Source of the DNA: an uncultured Methanomassiliicoccales archaeon | GTDB taxonomy: Archaea > Thermoplasmatota > Thermoplasmata > Methanomassiliicoccales > Methanomethylophilaceae | NCBI GenBank assembly: GCA_949292635.1 | Contig: CASEZY010000006.1 | Span: forward strand, 1 to 64,000 | Reading direction: 5' to 3' | DNA length: 64,000 nucleotides | Part shown: positions 1 to 8,779 of the stretch, in pieces | How the letters are laid out: the number at the start of each line of letters is the position of its first letter | Numbering within the stretch: the stretch's first letter is position 1 | Translations under genes and position numbers: made by a program | The notes under the pieces: model-generated | Databases searched by the model: none | What the model was told of the DNA's origin: nothing | The model's input: only the letters and a program-made list of their open reading frames with translations

Positions 1-1
1 A

Positions 2-82
2 GCCAGGAAGTTCGATAACATGGTGAGGGAGGTCGAGCGCAAGCTCGCCCTCTTCAACATGCTGAAGAGGTGCACGAACTAA
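2..82 (+). CDS. C-terminal end of an unidentified protein (partial)
   Basis: The window opens inside a reading frame that runs 26 codons to a TAA at 80-82. The visible tail is highly charged and helical (RKFDNMVREVERKLALFN) and ends in RCTN. This is too little to assign a family. It lies about 60 bases upstream of the cobyric acid synthase gene on the same strand, and a TATA-like element separates the two, so co-transcription is uncertain. Confidence 0.5.
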   Translation, partial: ARKFDNMVREVERKLALFNMLKRCTN

Positions 83-145
83 TTATTCGACAAAGCCGCA
101 GTGGTCCGCGAACCGTATTTATCGAAGCAGGATATATCCGCCAAT

Positions 146-1651
146 ATGGAGACCCAGGCTCCCACAGCAGGACCTTGCCCGAAGGGACGGGCGGTGATGG
201 TCCTCGGTGCCACTTCCGATGCGGGAAAATCGATGACCGCCCTCGCCCTGTGCAGGATATTCAGTAACATGGGATACAAGGTGTGTCCCTTCAAGTCCCA
301 GAACATGAGTCTCAACGCCAAGGTGACGGCGGAGGGCCACGAGATCTCCATGATACAGGATCTGCAATGCCAGGCGGCACGTGTCGAGCCCACGTTCAGA
401 GTCAATCCCATCCTCTTGAAACCGACTGCGGACATGAGGTCCCAGGTGGTGGTGGAGGGGAAAGCCGTCGGCACCTACGACGTGCCGTCGTATTACAACG
501 ACTTCATCCCCAATCACGGGTTCCGCATACTGAGGGAGAATTTGGACGCCCTGCGCGAGGAGTACGACATCGTGGTGATGGAGGGCGCCGGCTCCCCGGC
601 GGAGATCAACATCTACGAGGCGGACATCGCCAACATGAGGGCGGCGGAGGTCGCCGATGCGGATTGCATCCTGGTGGTGAATGTGGAATGGGGAGGCTCC
701 TTCGCCTACGTTCTCGGAACGATCATGCTCATGCCGGAGCAGGACCGCAGACGTATCAAGGCGATACTGTACAACAACGTCCGCGGGAATCCAGCCGGCG
801 TGCTGGAAGGGGCACGCATGCTGTCGGAGCGCACCGGGATACCGGTCCTGGGGGCGGTGCCCCACATAGACTGTCATCTCCCCCAGGAGGACTCCGAGTT
901 CTTCAGGCACACATCCTCCATAGGCGAGGGCAAGGACGTCATCGCCGTGATCCGCACACCGAGGATCGCCAACTTCACCGACCTGGACCCGCTGTACGGG
1001 GAGGACGTGACCGTCAGGTTCGTCACATCCCCCGAAGGCCTGGACGGTTGCGGTGCCATAGTGATCCCGGGTACCAAGAACACGGTATCTGACATGAGGT
1101 GGATGGAGGCCAACGGTCTCGCCGATGCGGTGCGCTCGCTCCGCGGCAAGGTGCCCATATTGGGCATATGCGGCGGTTATCAGATGATGGGGAAGATGCT
1201 CCACGACCCTCACGGATACGAGGATCCCGAGGCTGGCGACACATCTGCGCTGGCTCTTTTCGATGCGGAGGCCTCTTGGATCACCGAGGAGAAGATCACC
1301 GTCAGGGATGTGGGTACACTCAACCTCACCGGGGAGGAAGTCACAGGATACGAGTTGCATGTCGGTCGCACCGTCACCAAGGAGAAGCCCCTGTTCACCG
1401 TCAGAGGGGAGCCGGAGGGCTCCGTCAGGGAGGACGAGATGCTCTTCGGCACCTATCTCCACGGGGTGCTGGAGAAGAATCCCTTCCGCAGACTGTTCCT
1501 GTCATTGGTGGGCGAGGGCGTGAAGGTCACCGAGGGCGACCGCTACGACGATGACGTAGAGGCAAGCATAGCCAAGGTGGCCTCCGGATTCAGGGATGCC
1601 ATGGACATGGATCTGTTGAAAGAGATCGCGGGGGTGCACCGATGCCGCTGA
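146..1651 (+). CDS. cobQ: Cobyric acid synthase CobQ/CbiP, full length
   Basis: This enzyme amidates adenosylcobyrinic acid diamide using glutamine and ATP in B12 synthesis. The 501-residue protein has an N-terminal P-loop synthetase domain (GATSDAGKS near residue 20, EGAGSPAEIN) and a C-terminal class I glutamine amidotransferase domain with GICGGYQMMG (nucleophile Cys342) and YLHG (His439). The synthetase motif usually read as DIxRGG is changed to NVEWGGSF, which is unusual. ATG 146 was chosen because a TATA-like GTATTTATC lies about 28 bases upstream, as for a leaderless transcript. A GTG at 101 would add 15 residues. The next gene, a second CobQ-like protein, overlaps its end by 10 bases, so the two are almost certainly co-expressed. 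Confidence 0.93.
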   Translation: METQAPTAGPCPKGRAVMVLGATSDAGKSMTALALCRIFSNMGYKVCPFKSQNMSLNAKVTAEGHEISMIQDLQCQAARVEPTFRVNPILLKPTADMRSQVVVEGKAVGTYDVPSYYNDFIPNHGFRILRENLDALREEYDIVVMEGAGSPAEINIYEADIANMRAAEVADADCILVVNVEWGGSFAYVLGTIMLMPEQDRRRIKAILYNNVRGNPAGVLEGARMLSERTGIPVLGAVPHIDCHLPQEDSEFFRHTSSIGEGKDVIAVIRTPRIANFTDLDPLYGEDVTVRFVTSPEGLDGCGAIVIPGTKNTVSDMRWMEANGLADAVRSLRGKVPILGICGGYQMMGKMLHDPHGYEDPEAGDTSALALFDAEASWITEEKITVRDVGTLNLTGEEVTGYELHVGRTVTKEKPLFTVRGEPEGSVREDEMLFGTYLHGVLEKNPFRRLFLSLVGEGVKVTEGDRYDDDVEASIAKVASGFRDAMDMDLLKEIAGVHRCR

Positions 1652-2460
1652 TGGTCCTGGGAACGTCATCCAATGCCGGGAAGACCACCATGGTGGCGGT
1701 GATCTGCCGCAGCCTCACCCGCAATGGCATGAAGGTTTCCCCGTTCAAAGCGCTGAACCTCTCGCTGAACGCTTACGTCACCTTGGGCGGCGAGGAGATA
1801 GGCATGGGTCAGGCCCTGCAGGCCTGGGCCTGCGGACGGGAGCCCTGCGGCGACATGAACCCCATATTACTGAAACCGGCGGGGAAGGGCGTTATGCAGT
1901 ACGTGGTCAACGGGAAGGTCCGTTCCAACAGGGAGCGCCCGCCCACCGACGAACTGGTGGCAGCGGCTTGTGCGGCCTACGACCGTCTCGCCTCCGAATA
2001 TCACATGATATGCGAGGGCTCCGGTTCTCCGGTGGAGCTTAATCTTATGGATAGGGACATCGCCAATCTTCGCATGGCCAAGGAGAGGGACATGGATATC
2101 GTCCTCGTCGGCGACATAGAGCGCGGGGGAGTCTTCGCCGCCCTGTACGGCACATGGCTGCTGGTGCCCGAGGACATGAGGCACATGGTGAAGGGCTTCG
2201 TGATCAACCGCTTCAGAGGCGACCCCGAGATACTGCAGAGCGCCATCGACCGTGTGGTGGAGCTCACCGGCATGAGGTTCCTGGGCACCATGCCCTACAC
2301 CGACATCATCCTCCCGGATGAGGACACCATCTCCGCAAGGTCCGGCGGACGCTACGGCGATGCCATGAAGGCTTACATGGACTCCCTGGACAGATTGGCG
2401 GACATCGCCGAGAAGGAATTGGACATGGGGGCCATCCGCAGGATGGTCACAGGAGTCTAG
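1642..2460 (+). CDS. CobQ-like synthetase lacking the glutaminase domain
   Basis: A 272-residue paralogue of the preceding CobQ. It keeps the P-loop (GTSSNAGKT, residues 7-15), CEGSGSPVELNL and the canonical GDIERGG motif, which the upstream copy has lost. After the synthetase domain it passes directly into the short helix that closes CobQ proteins (DSLDRLADIAEKELDM), so the whole amidotransferase domain is cleanly missing. GGGGGTG sits 5-6 bases before ATG 1642. It may need ammonia from the partner's glutaminase, act as a subunit of one complex, or act on another corrinoid intermediate. The family assignment is clear; the exact function is inference. The gene ends with TAG and overlaps the convergent gene by 14 bases. 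Confidence 0.85.
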   Translation: MPLMVLGTSSNAGKTTMVAVICRSLTRNGMKVSPFKALNLSLNAYVTLGGEEIGMGQALQAWACGREPCGDMNPILLKPAGKGVMQYVVNGKVRSNRERPPTDELVAAACAAYDRLASEYHMICEGSGSPVELNLMDRDIANLRMAKERDMDIVLVGDIERGGVFAALYGTWLLVPEDMRHMVKGFVINRFRGDPEILQSAIDRVVELTGMRFLGTMPYTDIILPDEDTISARSGGRYGDAMKAYMDSLDRLADIAEKELDMGAIRRMVTGV

Positions 2461-3436
2461 GCAATAGGGATCCGACGGGAACCAGTTCTCCGCGTCCGAT
2501 GTCGGTCGCGTAATTCGCCCTGAACGGTGTGTTTATGGGCAGATGCTCTCCGGTCAGGGAGGATGTGCCGTGATCGATGAAGTAGACGATCCTCTCCGCA
2601 TCGGAGAAGTATCTCTCCATCAGACGGTCCGCCTTCTCCAGGATCGCCACCTTCTTCATGGGGTCCCGCATGTGGCTGTACTCGTCGATTTCGTCCAGAT
2701 GAAGGAATACGTTCCCCTTCTCCAGCGCCTCCCTGGCGGGGGCGAAGCGGTCGTCGAAGTCCCTGATCATCCTGATGTCGTATCCCAACGAGGCGCAGAT
2801 CCCCAGGGATGTGGGGCTGTCCGAGAATGCGGTTAGGTTGTCCAAGCAGGCGAATGGAGGATACTGGTCTGTGAACCGCCCACATCCCCAGGGGTAGTCG
2901 GTGATCCCGCCCATGCGTTTTGCAACTTCTTCCACCATCTCTCCCAAGGGTCCGGGGATGTCCGCCTTGGAAGCGTCCACCGGAGGAGCCGGAAGTCCCT
3001 GCACGGGGTCGTAGTCCATGGTAAGGATCGCCCTGCCGCTGATGAAGAACTCGATCTGCGGGTCGTACTCCTCCACGATGTGGAGACAATCCCTCACAGT
3101 CTCCTGCAGCTTCTCGTAGAACGATGATGTGTCGTAGGCCCACCTGACGGTGTCGCCTTCCAGATAGGCGGGGCTGAGACGGAACGCCGTGCGCCCGCCG
3201 CTGAGGTCCATGCCCAAGCCCATGCCTTCGAGAACCGCCCTCTCCACGTCGGGTGGGTGTCCGGTGAAGAACTCGTTCAGGAACAGATGGGTGTACCCTC
3301 TGCCGGTGGTCTCGCCCATGGTGGCGTCCGCGGACCTGTAGAAAGGCATCTCCGCCTTCTCCAGCGGCTCCAATCCTCCGAATTCGGGGATCTTGTGATC
3401 CTTGGCTCCGTCCAACAGCACTAACAATGTGTTCAT
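2447..3436 (-). CDS. Archaeal phosphoglycerate-mutase-like (ApgM/alkaline phosphatase superfamily) protein
   Basis: The 329-residue protein opens with a metal-site strand (LLVLLDGAKD, Asp9). It has the ApgM-like stretch VLEGMGLGMDLSGGRTAFR and the metal motifs LHLDEIDEYSHMRDPMKK and FIDHGTSSLTGEH. Cofactor-independent archaeal mutases interconvert 2- and 3-phosphoglycerate. This copy is about 70 residues shorter than usual, and the region that normally carries the nucleophile (PGSD-like) reads GRGYTHLFLNEFF, so the substrate may differ. It is the last gene of the mscS-mscS-hypF operon; its ATG overlaps the hypF stop by four bases. Its 3' end overlaps the convergent cobQ-like gene. Confidence 0.7.
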   Translation of the reverse strand: MNTLLVLLDGAKDHKIPEFGGLEPLEKAEMPFYRSADATMGETTGRGYTHLFLNEFFTGHPPDVERAVLEGMGLGMDLSGGRTAFRLSPAYLEGDTVRWAYDTSSFYEKLQETVRDCLHIVEEYDPQIEFFISGRAILTMDYDPVQGLPAPPVDASKADIPGPLGEMVEEVAKRMGGITDYPWGCGRFTDQYPPFACLDNLTAFSDSPTSLGICASLGYDIRMIRDFDDRFAPAREALEKGNVFLHLDEIDEYSHMRDPMKKVAILEKADRLMERYFSDAERIVYFIDHGTSSLTGEHLPINTPFRANYATDIGRGELVPVGSLLPRLL

Positions 3437-5601
3437 TCCAGTCCCTTCAGCGCTATGGCGGCCTGACCCACCGATATGCCGCCGTCGCCGTTGGGCACCC
3501 GGCGGTGGAGGACAGGTATGAATCCGTTCCTTATCACCCTGTCCCTGAACATCCTGCTTATGGGCAGGCTGTAGGACACCCCGCCGGTGATACCGATGTG
3601 CTTCAAGCCCTTCTTCTCGGCAGCGTCGCAGGCGCAGTCGGTCATGGTGTCGACGATGGAACCGACGATACTGACGGCCACATCCTCCTTCCTGGCGTTC
3701 TTGGGGATGTCTTGGAACAGGTGCGCGGTACCGATCACGCCATTGTCGACGGAGGTGTCGAAGCCCCCCAGTCTCCTTCCCCTTTCGAGGAGCGGTTCCA
3801 ATCTCATGGCGGGTTCGCCGTCGTAGGTGCGTTGTTCACAGACGCCAAGGGAATACGACACCGCGTCCAACACCCTCCCCAACGATGATGTCATGACGCT
3901 GTTGCCGATCATCTTGGAGAACACGGACGCTTCCTTATCCGTTACGAATTGCGACTCCTCTCCGTTGATGCGGTCGATGGCGAACCTGAGTCTTCTGATG
4001 TCCTTGAGGGCGGCGTCTCCGCCGATCAAAGGTATGTATTCGAGATGGGCCACGCGTTCGTATGATTGGAGGTCGGAGGTCATCACCTCCCCGCCCCATG
4101 CGGCCCCGTCGGTGCCGTGTCCCGTACCGTCAACGGCCAGCGCCGCCATCTCGTAGATCCCGGCATCGGCCATCAGCGAGGCGCAGTGGGCCCAGTGGTG
4201 CTGCACCTCGATGACCCCCGCATCACACTCCTCGGCGATACGCTTGGCGACCTTCCTGTTTGTGTAGCCCGGATGGAGGTCCATGGCAACCATCTGCGGC
4301 CGGCAGCCGGTCATATCCATTAGCGAGCGTACCGCTTCGTCGAGATACTCCACCACGCCGATGGACTCGGCGTTGCCGATGTGCTGCGTGGTGTGCATCC
4401 TCCCGTTGACCGACACCGTGGCGGTGATGTTCTCCTGGGGCCCCACGGCGATCGCCGAGCCATTCAGCGGGATGTCGATGTATGACGGGATATGGCCTCT
4501 GGACTTCCGCAGGAAGTAGGTGCGGTCGTCCAGCATCTTGATGACGGAGTCGTCGGCGCGGTTCACTATCTCCTGGTTGTGGAGCAGGTACATGTCCGCG
4601 CCCATGGACATGACGTCCCTGTCGTCCAGCACCATGGGCTCTCCGGGGAGGTTGGCGGATGTCATGATCAGCGCATCCGTCTTGAGACGGTCGAACAGCA
4701 GGTGGTGCATCCCTGTGTAGGGGAGGAACATCCCGACGGTGTCCAGTCCCGGGGACACCTCCTCCGGGACGCAGTCCCTCTTCCTGACCAGGACGATGGG
4801 CCTGCGGGGGGACGTCATCTCCTCAAGCTCCCACGGAGTGGGGTCGCCGTATCTGCGGACGGCCTCCTCGTCTCTGACCATGACCGCGAACGGCTTGTAC
4901 CGCCTGCGGTACCACTCCCTCAGCTCCGCCACGCGGTCGATGGAGGCGCATATGTGCATGCCTCCCCAACTCTTGGCGATGCCGATCCTGCCGTCGTCCA
5001 GTCCTTCGGCGAACGCCGATACGGGGTCTACGGGGATCTCGACGCCTTCTTTGTCCAGGAGGCGGTAGGATGGTCCGCATACCGGGCAGCAGACAGTCTG
5101 ATGGTGGAACCTCCTGTCCGTCGGGTCATCGTACTCCCTGCCGCATTCCGGGCATACGGGGAATCCCGACATGGACGTGCGTGCACGGTCGTAGGGCATG
5201 GAGCGCATGAGGGTGAATCTGGCCCCGCATTCTGTGCAGGTGGTGAATGGGTAGCCTCCTCTCCTCCCGTCGGAGCGCATCTCCGCCAGGCATCTCGGGC
5301 ATACCGCGGTGTCCGCGGGTATGCCCACCCCTCCGGCGCCGGCAGAGGACTCCGATATGGAGAATCCTGTTCCGGATGCCACATCCGTCTCGCTGACGGA
5401 TATGGACTCCACCTTCGCCAATGGCGGGAGGCTGTGCAGGAGGGCGTCGATGAACCCGTCGTCCCTGTCGAGCTCGATCACCACCGAGGCACCGTCGTTG
5501 CGCACGCTGCCGCTGCGCCCCATGGCCTCCGCGAGGCGGTACACGGAGGGGCGGAAGCCCACTCCCTGCACGGTGCCGGTGATGACCGCCCTGACTCCCA
5601 T
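3433..5601 (-). CDS. hypF: Carbamoyltransferase HypF, [NiFe]-hydrogenase maturation
   Basis: HypF makes the thiocarbamoyl group on HypE that becomes the CN ligands of [NiFe] hydrogenases. Domains in order are acylphosphatase (VITGTVQGVGFRPSVYRLA, residues 5-90), paired zinc fingers (CPRC...CTEC and CPEC...CPVC), a YrdC-like domain (IAKSWGGMHICA to SANLPGEPM) and a Kae1-like carbamoyltransferase domain with the QHHWAHCA metal site and DGTGHGTDG. At 722 residues it is close to the family norm. The start chosen is ATG 5601, which shares one base with the upstream mscS stop (TGATG); a longer frame exists but carries no family sequence. No other hyp or hydrogenase gene is in the window. Confidence 0.95.
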   Translation of the reverse strand: MGVRAVITGTVQGVGFRPSVYRLAEAMGRSGSVRNDGASVVIELDRDDGFIDALLHSLPPLAKVESISVSETDVASGTGFSISESSAGAGGVGIPADTAVCPRCLAEMRSDGRRGGYPFTTCTECGARFTLMRSMPYDRARTSMSGFPVCPECGREYDDPTDRRFHHQTVCCPVCGPSYRLLDKEGVEIPVDPVSAFAEGLDDGRIGIAKSWGGMHICASIDRVAELREWYRRRYKPFAVMVRDEEAVRRYGDPTPWELEEMTSPRRPIVLVRKRDCVPEEVSPGLDTVGMFLPYTGMHHLLFDRLKTDALIMTSANLPGEPMVLDDRDVMSMGADMYLLHNQEIVNRADDSVIKMLDDRTYFLRKSRGHIPSYIDIPLNGSAIAVGPQENITATVSVNGRMHTTQHIGNAESIGVVEYLDEAVRSLMDMTGCRPQMVAMDLHPGYTNRKVAKRIAEECDAGVIEVQHHWAHCASLMADAGIYEMAALAVDGTGHGTDGAAWGGEVMTSDLQSYERVAHLEYIPLIGGDAALKDIRRLRFAIDRINGEESQFVTDKEASVFSKMIGNSVMTSSLGRVLDAVSYSLGVCEQRTYDGEPAMRLEPLLERGRRLGGFDTSVDNGVIGTAHLFQDIPKNARKEDVAVSIVGSIVDTMTDCACDAAEKKGLKHIGITGGVSYSLPISRMFRDRVIRNGFIPVLHRRVPNGDGGISVGQAAIALKGLE

Positions 5602-7205
5602 CACATCCCGTCCGGGTCCTTCGATCCCGCTTCGGTGATCTCGGTCCTGTCGATGTTCACGGTGTACTGCGAGTAGGGGATCTCGATGCCCTCCTCGTTG
5701 AAGCGGTCGTACACCGCCCTCCTCACCTGCGATGCGTAGGTGCCGTAGTTCTCGTGGTCGCTGACGATGTACGCCAGCCTCAGGCTGATGCCGCTGCGGT
5801 CCACGCCCATGAACTTCACATCCGGGACTCCGAAGGTGCCGTCGGTGACAACCTCCGGGTGGTCGAGCGCGCATTCCAGCATGATGCTCTTGGCCTTCCC
5901 GATGTCCGAGTCGTGTGCGATGCTGAAGTAGTCGTACACCTTGTAGTTCACATTGTCCTTGGTGATGTTCACCACGCTGTTCCCTGTGAGGGTGCTGTTG
6001 GGGATGATGTAGTTCTCCTCGTTGTTCCAGTTCTTCAGCTCGGTGCTCATGATCCTGACCTTCTTCACGATGAGCTCGGTCCTGTCGGTGCCGACCATGA
6101 CCTTGTCGCCGGTGGTGAAGGGGCGGTCGATGAGTATGACCAGTCCGCTAAGGAACTGGCTGATGATGCTGGACGCACCGATGGATATCGCCGTGGCGGC
6201 CAGACCGAGTCCTGCGATGAGCGAGACCAGGTCTATGCCGAATATTGCCAGGACCACCGTGGCCGCGCCGAAGAGGATGACGATCTTCCCCAGCATGAGC
6301 AGCAGCGGGGTGAGGGACTGGTAGTCGTCGTTGTCGTTCCTGATGCCCATCTCCACCACGAAGGCGCGGTAGAGGTCCCAGACCAGCTTGGCGCCGCAGA
6401 CGGCGATGATGAGGAACAGGAAGTCGTCTATGGTGACGACGACGCTCTCCTCCAGTCCGAGGACGTTGAGGCACTTCATGACGCCCACCATCATCGCGAT
6501 GATGAACACCGATCTCCACATGACCCTGAGGTTCCTGTAGTTCTCCTCCTCGGCCGCGTTCCTGGTCTTGGACGGCCTGATGATTATCCTGCCGGCGATC
6601 CTGGTGGCGATGAAGGCCACGATGCCCGCTCCGATCGCCCAGAGGATCAGCGTCAGCACAGCGGACACCGGGGCGGTGTTGAGGGGAGAGGGCAGGGGGT
6701 TGCCGAAGATCCCCAGTATCTTGTTGTAGTCCCCTTCGACGGATATGGTGGATGCGGCGTTGATGGAGAACGTTTTGACGATCGGCTCCAGACCGGTCTG
6801 CCCTTCCGCCGCCACATAGGGTATGAGGGTCAGGGTGCCGGAGAAGCTTCCGTTCTCCAGGAACTTGTCGCCGGTGAGCTCGATCCTTATGGCCAGGTTG
6901 TCCCCGGGCTTCAGGGTGAACGGCGTCATGGCGCCGGAGGCCACGGCGGTGCCGTTGACGCTCATCGTCACGCCCAGATGGGCACAGTCGGTGGCGAACA
7001 CCGGCGTGATGGTGTACGTCAGGTTCGACGAGTTGTGGACCACGGCGGTGTAGGTGGCGGCCTCCAGGGTCTCGATGTCCAGGCTGTCAGGGTCCGTGTG
7101 GACCGTCAGTTCCGTGGACGGGCTCGCCGCATCCGCGGTCTGCACCGGGACAAGCAGCATCGCGAGGATGACCGCAATCAGCACGGCGCATGTTCTGCGG
7201 CTCAT
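5601..7205 (-). CDS. MscS-family mechanosensitive channel (first in order from hypF)
   Basis: A 534-residue membrane protein. It has an N-terminal signal peptide (CAVLIAVILAMLLVPVQTADA), an extracytoplasmic beta-rich domain of about 150 residues, a membrane segment near 180-200, more helices, and the pore and cytoplasmic MscS core (GLAATAISIGASSIISQFLSGLVILIDRPFTTGDKV followed by NWNNEENYIIPNSTL). Such channels release solutes on hypo-osmotic shock. It is a tandem paralogue of the gene upstream, separated by one base (stop 7207, ATG 7205), and is joined to hypF by a TGATG junction. The extracytoplasmic domain is an addition compared with minimal MscS and may sense an external ligand or the envelope; that is inference. 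Confidence 0.9.
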   Translation of the reverse strand: MSRRTCAVLIAVILAMLLVPVQTADAASPSTELTVHTDPDSLDIETLEAATYTAVVHNSSNLTYTITPVFATDCAHLGVTMSVNGTAVASGAMTPFTLKPGDNLAIRIELTGDKFLENGSFSGTLTLIPYVAAEGQTGLEPIVKTFSINAASTISVEGDYNKILGIFGNPLPSPLNTAPVSAVLTLILWAIGAGIVAFIATRIAGRIIIRPSKTRNAAEEENYRNLRVMWRSVFIIAMMVGVMKCLNVLGLEESVVVTIDDFLFLIIAVCGAKLVWDLYRAFVVEMGIRNDNDDYQSLTPLLLMLGKIVILFGAATVVLAIFGIDLVSLIAGLGLAATAISIGASSIISQFLSGLVILIDRPFTTGDKVMVGTDRTELIVKKVRIMSTELKNWNNEENYIIPNSTLTGNSVVNITKDNVNYKVYDYFSIAHDSDIGKAKSIMLECALDHPEVVTDGTFGVPDVKFMGVDRSGISLRLAYIVSDHENYGTYASQVRRAVYDRFNEEGIEIPYSQYTVNIDRTEITEAGSKDPDGM

Positions 7206-7206
7206 G

Positions 7207-8730
7207 TCATCCCCTCACGTGCACGTCCACGACGTTGAACGGGATCTCGATGCCCTCGGCCCTGAATCTCCTGTAGACAGCCTCCTTGATCTGCCCGGAG
7301 ATGGTCAGGTAGTTCTCGTGGTCTGGGACGACATAGGTGACCCTGAGCTTCACCGAGGAGCTGTCCAGGGACTGGAACCTGAAGAGCGGCATGGACTTGG
7401 AGCCGTCCTTGATGACCTGGGGATGGGCCATGACCGTGCTCATGATGATCTCCCTGGCCTTGTCCACGTCTGCGCCGTAGGCGATGTCGAAGTAGTCGTA
7501 GACCTTGTAGGACTTGTCGTCCATGGTCATGTTGACGATGGTGGACGCCATCACGGTGCTGTTGGGCACGCGGGTGACCTCCTCGTTGAGCCAGTTCTTG
7601 AACTCCGTCTCCATGACGCTGATCTTCCTGACGATGAGGACCTCCCCGTCGGTTCCGAGACGGATCTTGTCGCCGATGCGGAAGGGGCGGCTGGTCATGA
7701 GGACCAGCCCGCTGAAGAATTGGTTGAGGGTGCTCTGCGCTCCGAGGGAGATACCCAGTGTGACCAGGCCGGCGCTGGTCAGTATTGCGGCGAGGCTGAG
7801 CCCCATCACCGCCAGTATGACGGATACGGCGACGATGGCGATGATGATCTTGCCTATCATATTCAGGAGCGGCAGCAGCGAGTCGTCGATCCTGTCCTTG
7901 GTGTCCATCCTGACGACGATGTTGTAGACCACGACCTTGTACGCCTTCCATGCCAGCACCGCGCCGACGAAGTAGGCGACGATCTTGCCTATGTCGGAGA
8001 AGGTGCCGATGTAGTACTCGTCCGCGCCGTAGACGCTGAGGCAGTTGGATATCCCGAAGAGGATGATCAGCACGGCGATCATGCGTCCGGCCCAGCGGAT
8101 GTCCTTCATCTCCTGGGATGAGCGGTCTGCTTTGGTCTTCCCCTGCATGAGGCGGTCGGAGACCAGTGCAGCGGCAACGGCGATCAGCAGCCAGATGATC
8201 GCGGAGATGGCGGTGTTGACGGCAGGGGTGTTCAGGGAGTCACCGAGGGGGTTGGCGAACACGCCGAGGATCATGTTGAACCTGCCCTCGGACTCGTATG
8301 CGGAGGTGACCTCGATGCCGATGGACAGGGTCCCGGTCTCCACGGTCCCGGAGATCACCCTGAAGCCGATTGGTATGCTGACCGTCTCGGTGGGGGCGAA
8401 CTTGTCCACGCGTATGGTCACAGGGATCTGGACCATGCTGTTGGCATCGATGGGGACGCCGCTCCCGGAGCCGGAGGACAGGGTCACCCCGTCTGCGGTG
8501 GCTGAGCAGTCCATGGTCACTATGACCTGGCTGTTGGAGTGGTTGGTAAGGACTAGGTAGATCGTATGGGTGGATCTGGCATCGAGCACCACGTCGGAAT
8601 CGACGCAGTACACGTTGACGTTGCCGATGCCGACGCTCTGCTCGCCTGCCGCAGAGGAGTCTACGGAGGCGAAGCAGGCCGTCAGTGCGACGAGGCAAAC
8701 TGCCAGCACGGTAAGGCTGCCGGTCTTCAT
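7207..8730 (-). CDS. MscS-family mechanosensitive channel (upstream paralogue)
   Basis: 507 residues with the same plan as its neighbour: signal peptide (LTVLAVCLVALTACFASVDSSAA), an extracytoplasmic domain, then the MscS core (GLVTLGISLGAQSTLNQFFSGLVLMTSRPFRIGDKI and NWLNEEVTRVPNSTV). The two proteins align along their whole length, so they arose by tandem duplication. It is the first gene of the mscS-mscS-hypF-ApgM-like operon. The 40 bases before ATG 8730 contain CTTTTTATCC (on the coding strand), which may serve both as the T-run of the preceding gene's terminator and as a TATA element. Confidence 0.9.
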   Translation of the reverse strand: MKTGSLTVLAVCLVALTACFASVDSSAAGEQSVGIGNVNVYCVDSDVVLDARSTHTIYLVLTNHSNSQVIVTMDCSATADGVTLSSGSGSGVPIDANSMVQIPVTIRVDKFAPTETVSIPIGFRVISGTVETGTLSIGIEVTSAYESEGRFNMILGVFANPLGDSLNTPAVNTAISAIIWLLIAVAAALVSDRLMQGKTKADRSSQEMKDIRWAGRMIAVLIILFGISNCLSVYGADEYYIGTFSDIGKIVAYFVGAVLAWKAYKVVVYNIVVRMDTKDRIDDSLLPLLNMIGKIIIAIVAVSVILAVMGLSLAAILTSAGLVTLGISLGAQSTLNQFFSGLVLMTSRPFRIGDKIRLGTDGEVLIVRKISVMETEFKNWLNEEVTRVPNSTVMASTIVNMTMDDKSYKVYDYFDIAYGADVDKAREIIMSTVMAHPQVIKDGSKSMPLFRFQSLDSSSVKLRVTYVVPDHENYLTISGQIKEAVYRRFRAEGIEIPFNVVDVHVRG

Positions 8731-8751
8731 CGACTCCCGCAGACGCTCCTA

Positions 8752-8779
8752 GGATAAAAAGGAGGGGAGCTCACTCCCC
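8752..8779 (-). terminator. Hairpin plus T-run after the MTA phosphorylase gene
   Basis: On the minus strand GGGGAG-TGAG-CTCCCC (8779-8764) forms a 6-bp stem that includes the stop codon. CTCCTTTTTATCC follows. This fits a factor-independent terminator for the phosphorylase gene and separates it from the mscS operon 40 bases downstream. Confidence 0.6.

Noticed and set aside
5754-7238. A 494-codon plus-strand frame opposite the MscS gene
   Set aside because: It is a GC-driven antisense frame with Asp/His-rich, non-protein-like composition; the minus strand has a full MscS protein.
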